64,000 nucleotides of DNA from an uncultured Bacteroidales bacterium (GTDB lineage: Bacteria > Bacteroidota > Bacteroidia > Bacteroidales > P3). The position numbers were made by a program, and so were the translations under genes. Every line of letters begins with the position of its first letter. Within the stretch, counting starts at the first letter, position 1. Shown one piece after another: positions 62,640-64,000 of this stretch. The stretch lies in contig ONBK01000016.1 of assembly GCA_900316055.1 (NCBI GenBank), forward strand, positions 1-64,000, written 5' to 3'. Under the pieces are notes generated by a model. It was not told the DNA's origin and ran no database searches. It saw nothing but the letters and a program-made list of their open reading frames with translations.

Positions 62640-63508
62640 TGGACGAAGATATCATAAAGAGAGTCCGCAGGATTGAAATCAAGGCACGCGGCTTGAGCCA
62701 GCAGATGTTCAGCGGCGAATACCATTCGGCTTTCAAAGGGAAAGGAATGGCATTCAGCGAAGTACGTGAATACCAATATGGGGACGACGTAAGGAACATT
62801 GACTGGAACGTAACGGCACGTCTAGCGCATCCCTATGTGAAGATTTTCGAGGAAGAGCGTGAATTGACGGTGATGCTACTGGTGGACGTGAGCGGAAGTG
62901 GCTACTTCGGCACCCACAGCCAATTCAAGGAAGACCTTGCGGCAGAAATAGCGGCAACACTGGCATTCAGCGCAATAGCCAACAATGACAAAGTAGGAAT
63001 GATTCTTTTCAGCGACCGCATTGAACGATTCATTCCTCCTAAAAAAGGACGCACCCACATCTTGCGCATCATCAGGGAGTTAATCACCTTCCAACCAGAA
63101 GGAAGGCTGACCGACATTGGACAGGCACTGAAGTATTTCTCCAACGTAATGAAAAGACGGTGTACTTTATTTCTACTAAGTGATTTCCTGTTGGACACCT
63201 CCAATTGGACAGATGCACTGAAGATGGCTTCTGGAAAACACGATGTGGTGGCACTACGGTTGGTAGACCGAGGGGAACGGAATCTGGCAAATCTGGGATT
63301 AGTGAAGTTCTACGACCCTGAGAGCAACGCAACCATGTGGATAGACACCAGCAGAAAAGATGTGAGGCAAGTGGCCGACAGCCGTTTTGCAGAGCATGAA
63401 GAACGGGTGGACAAAACATTGCAGCGCTATGGTGTGGATGTGGCATCCCTTACAACGGGAGAGGATTTTATTGGACCCTTGAGAAATTTGCTTGCCAGAA
63501 GGAGTTAG
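62639..63508 (+). CDS. DUF58 domain protein (Bat operon)
   Basis: A 289-residue cytosolic protein of the DUF58 family, with a vWA-like fold: the family motif GMAFSEVREYQYGDDVRNIDWNVTARL near residue 40 and a degenerate MIDAS strand LLVDVSGSGYFG near residue 80. Together with MoxR it forms the usual start of the Bacteroides aerotolerance (Bat) gene set. It overlaps the moxR stop by one base and is followed after about 20 bases by a BatD-like membrane protein gene. Confidence 0.93.
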   Translation: MDEDIIKRVRRIEIKARGLSQQMFSGEYHSAFKGKGMAFSEVREYQYGDDVRNIDWNVTARLAHPYVKIFEEERELTVMLLVDVSGSGYFGTHSQFKEDLAAEIAATLAFSAIANNDKVGMILFSDRIERFIPPKKGRTHILRIIRELITFQPEGRLTDIGQALKYFSNVMKRRCTLFLLSDFLLDTSNWTDALKMASGKHDVVALRLVDRGERNLANLGLVKFYDPESNATMWIDTSRKDVRQVADSRFAEHEERVDKTLQRYGVDVASLTTGEDFIGPLRNLLARRS

Positions 63509-63528
63509 ATTGATAGGAGTTTATGGTT

Positions 63529-64000
63529 ATGAAAAAAAAAGGAAAGAGAGGATTGGTTGTAGCCACATTATTCATAATGGCTACAGGAACACTTAGGGGG
63601 CAAAACACGGCCCAATTGAGTGCTGACACCATCCTCTTGGGCGACCAAACAATATTGAGCATTCCGAGAAGCAACGTATACCCTTCGGTAGACCAGCTGA
63701 ATCAGAACGGCATTGAAGCCCTACGGCAAGAGTTCGACAGCGCCAGAGGTATGATGCAGACAACACTGACCAGTTTCGAACCTGGTGTACATTACATCAA
63801 GTTAAATGAAAACGACTCGCTACCTCTCACCGTACTGGACATCAACGTTGACACCACTACGGCAGAAATACGAGACATAACGCCAATCGAGAATGTCCCC
63901 TATACTTTTGGGGAGATTTTCCGCTGGATACTCTTGGGGTTGGGCATCGGTGTCTTGTCTTTCACCGGCTGGTGGGCCTATTCTCACCGCCGCAAGATTC
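63529..64000 (+). CDS. BatD-like/DUF4381-type membrane protein, 3' end outside window
   Basis: The frame is open from ATG 63529 (or 63523) to the window end. It has a short signal-like N-terminus (RGLVVATLFIMATGTLRG), a periplasmic beta-rich domain with TILLGDQTILSIPR, typical of BatD-like domains, and a membrane helix (FRWILLGLGIGVLSFTGWWAY, about residues 131-151) followed by a basic stretch. Its position after moxR and DUF58 fits the third gene of the Bat operon. The C-terminal cytoplasmic part is missing. Confidence 0.8.
   Translation, partial: MKKKGKRGLVVATLFIMATGTLRGQNTAQLSADTILLGDQTILSIPRSNVYPSVDQLNQNGIEALRQEFDSARGMMQTTLTSFEPGVHYIKLNENDSLPLTVLDINVDTTTAEIRDITPIENVPYTFGEIFRWILLGLGIGVLSFTGWWAYSHRRKI

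Overview
The window looks like chromosomal DNA from a member of the order Bacteroidales. Promoters follow the Bacteroidota pattern TTTG, 19-20 bases, TAnnTTTG, and are seen upstream of many genes. The gene content also fits: a type IX secretion component (PorD) and a secreted type IX cargo protein, many lipoproteins, a GyrB of 646 residues, the moxR/DUF58 start of a Bat-type operon, and a PIF1-like helicase. I cannot name a genus. I recognise no tRNA, rRNA or CRISPR array.

Positions 1-7.5 kb form an accessory island placed directly behind the 3' end of groL. It holds small independent cassettes: a DUF3800 gene with an unknown partner, a proteasome-like Ntn-hydrolase, a secreted trypsin-like protease, an orphan small protein, and a MntA/HepT-type nucleotidyltransferase-HEPN pair. 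The intact groL tail (to 262) is followed by a truncated, frameshifted second groL 3' fragment (5470-6222) and a third scrambled fragment (7184-7390). Two copies of a 78-nt leader, two near-identical terminators and several divergent promoter pairs lie between the cassettes.

Positions 7.6-30 kb are mostly housekeeping. On the plus strand are a PIF1-like helicase, a lipoprotein, an M13 peptidase (pepO), a Nif3-like protein with a C4 zinc-ribbon partner, and hutH. On the minus strand are polA, pdxA, an M17 aminopeptidase, and a long group running lpd, unknown, M23 peptidase, ispH, recF, DUF721, ABC transporter. A 630-bp AT-rich gap precedes dnaA (30745), which is followed by a flavin reductase and a D-2-hydroxyacid dehydrogenase.

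Positions 34-46 kb hold a secreted beta-helix protein, an AraC regulator, a flavodoxin beside a three-Cys DUF5131 protein, an alpha/beta-hydrolase lipoprotein, a D-Ala-D-Ala dipeptidase, and a partner-switching pair (Cache-PP2C-kinase fusion plus STAS protein). A secreted protein, an HU-like protein, a frameshifted aminotransferase and porD follow. Positions 47-64 kb hold gyrB, pepE, nfo, DUF2461, two transporters, a thioesterase, tyrS, a 1086-residue T9SS cargo protein, and moxR/DUF58 plus the start of a BatD-like gene.

The most unusual feature is a set of about 17 short degenerate tandem arrays with a strict 7-bp or 8-bp period. They fill operon gaps, supply stop codons, and also sit in frame inside conserved genes (PIF1 helicase, moxR, ispH, ABC transporter, dipeptidase). 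The same heptamer units occur in unrelated genes. Other notable signals are a 17-bp perfect stem with a T-run that encloses the nif3 start codon, the 78-nt leader with compensatory changes, and the repeated groL tails.
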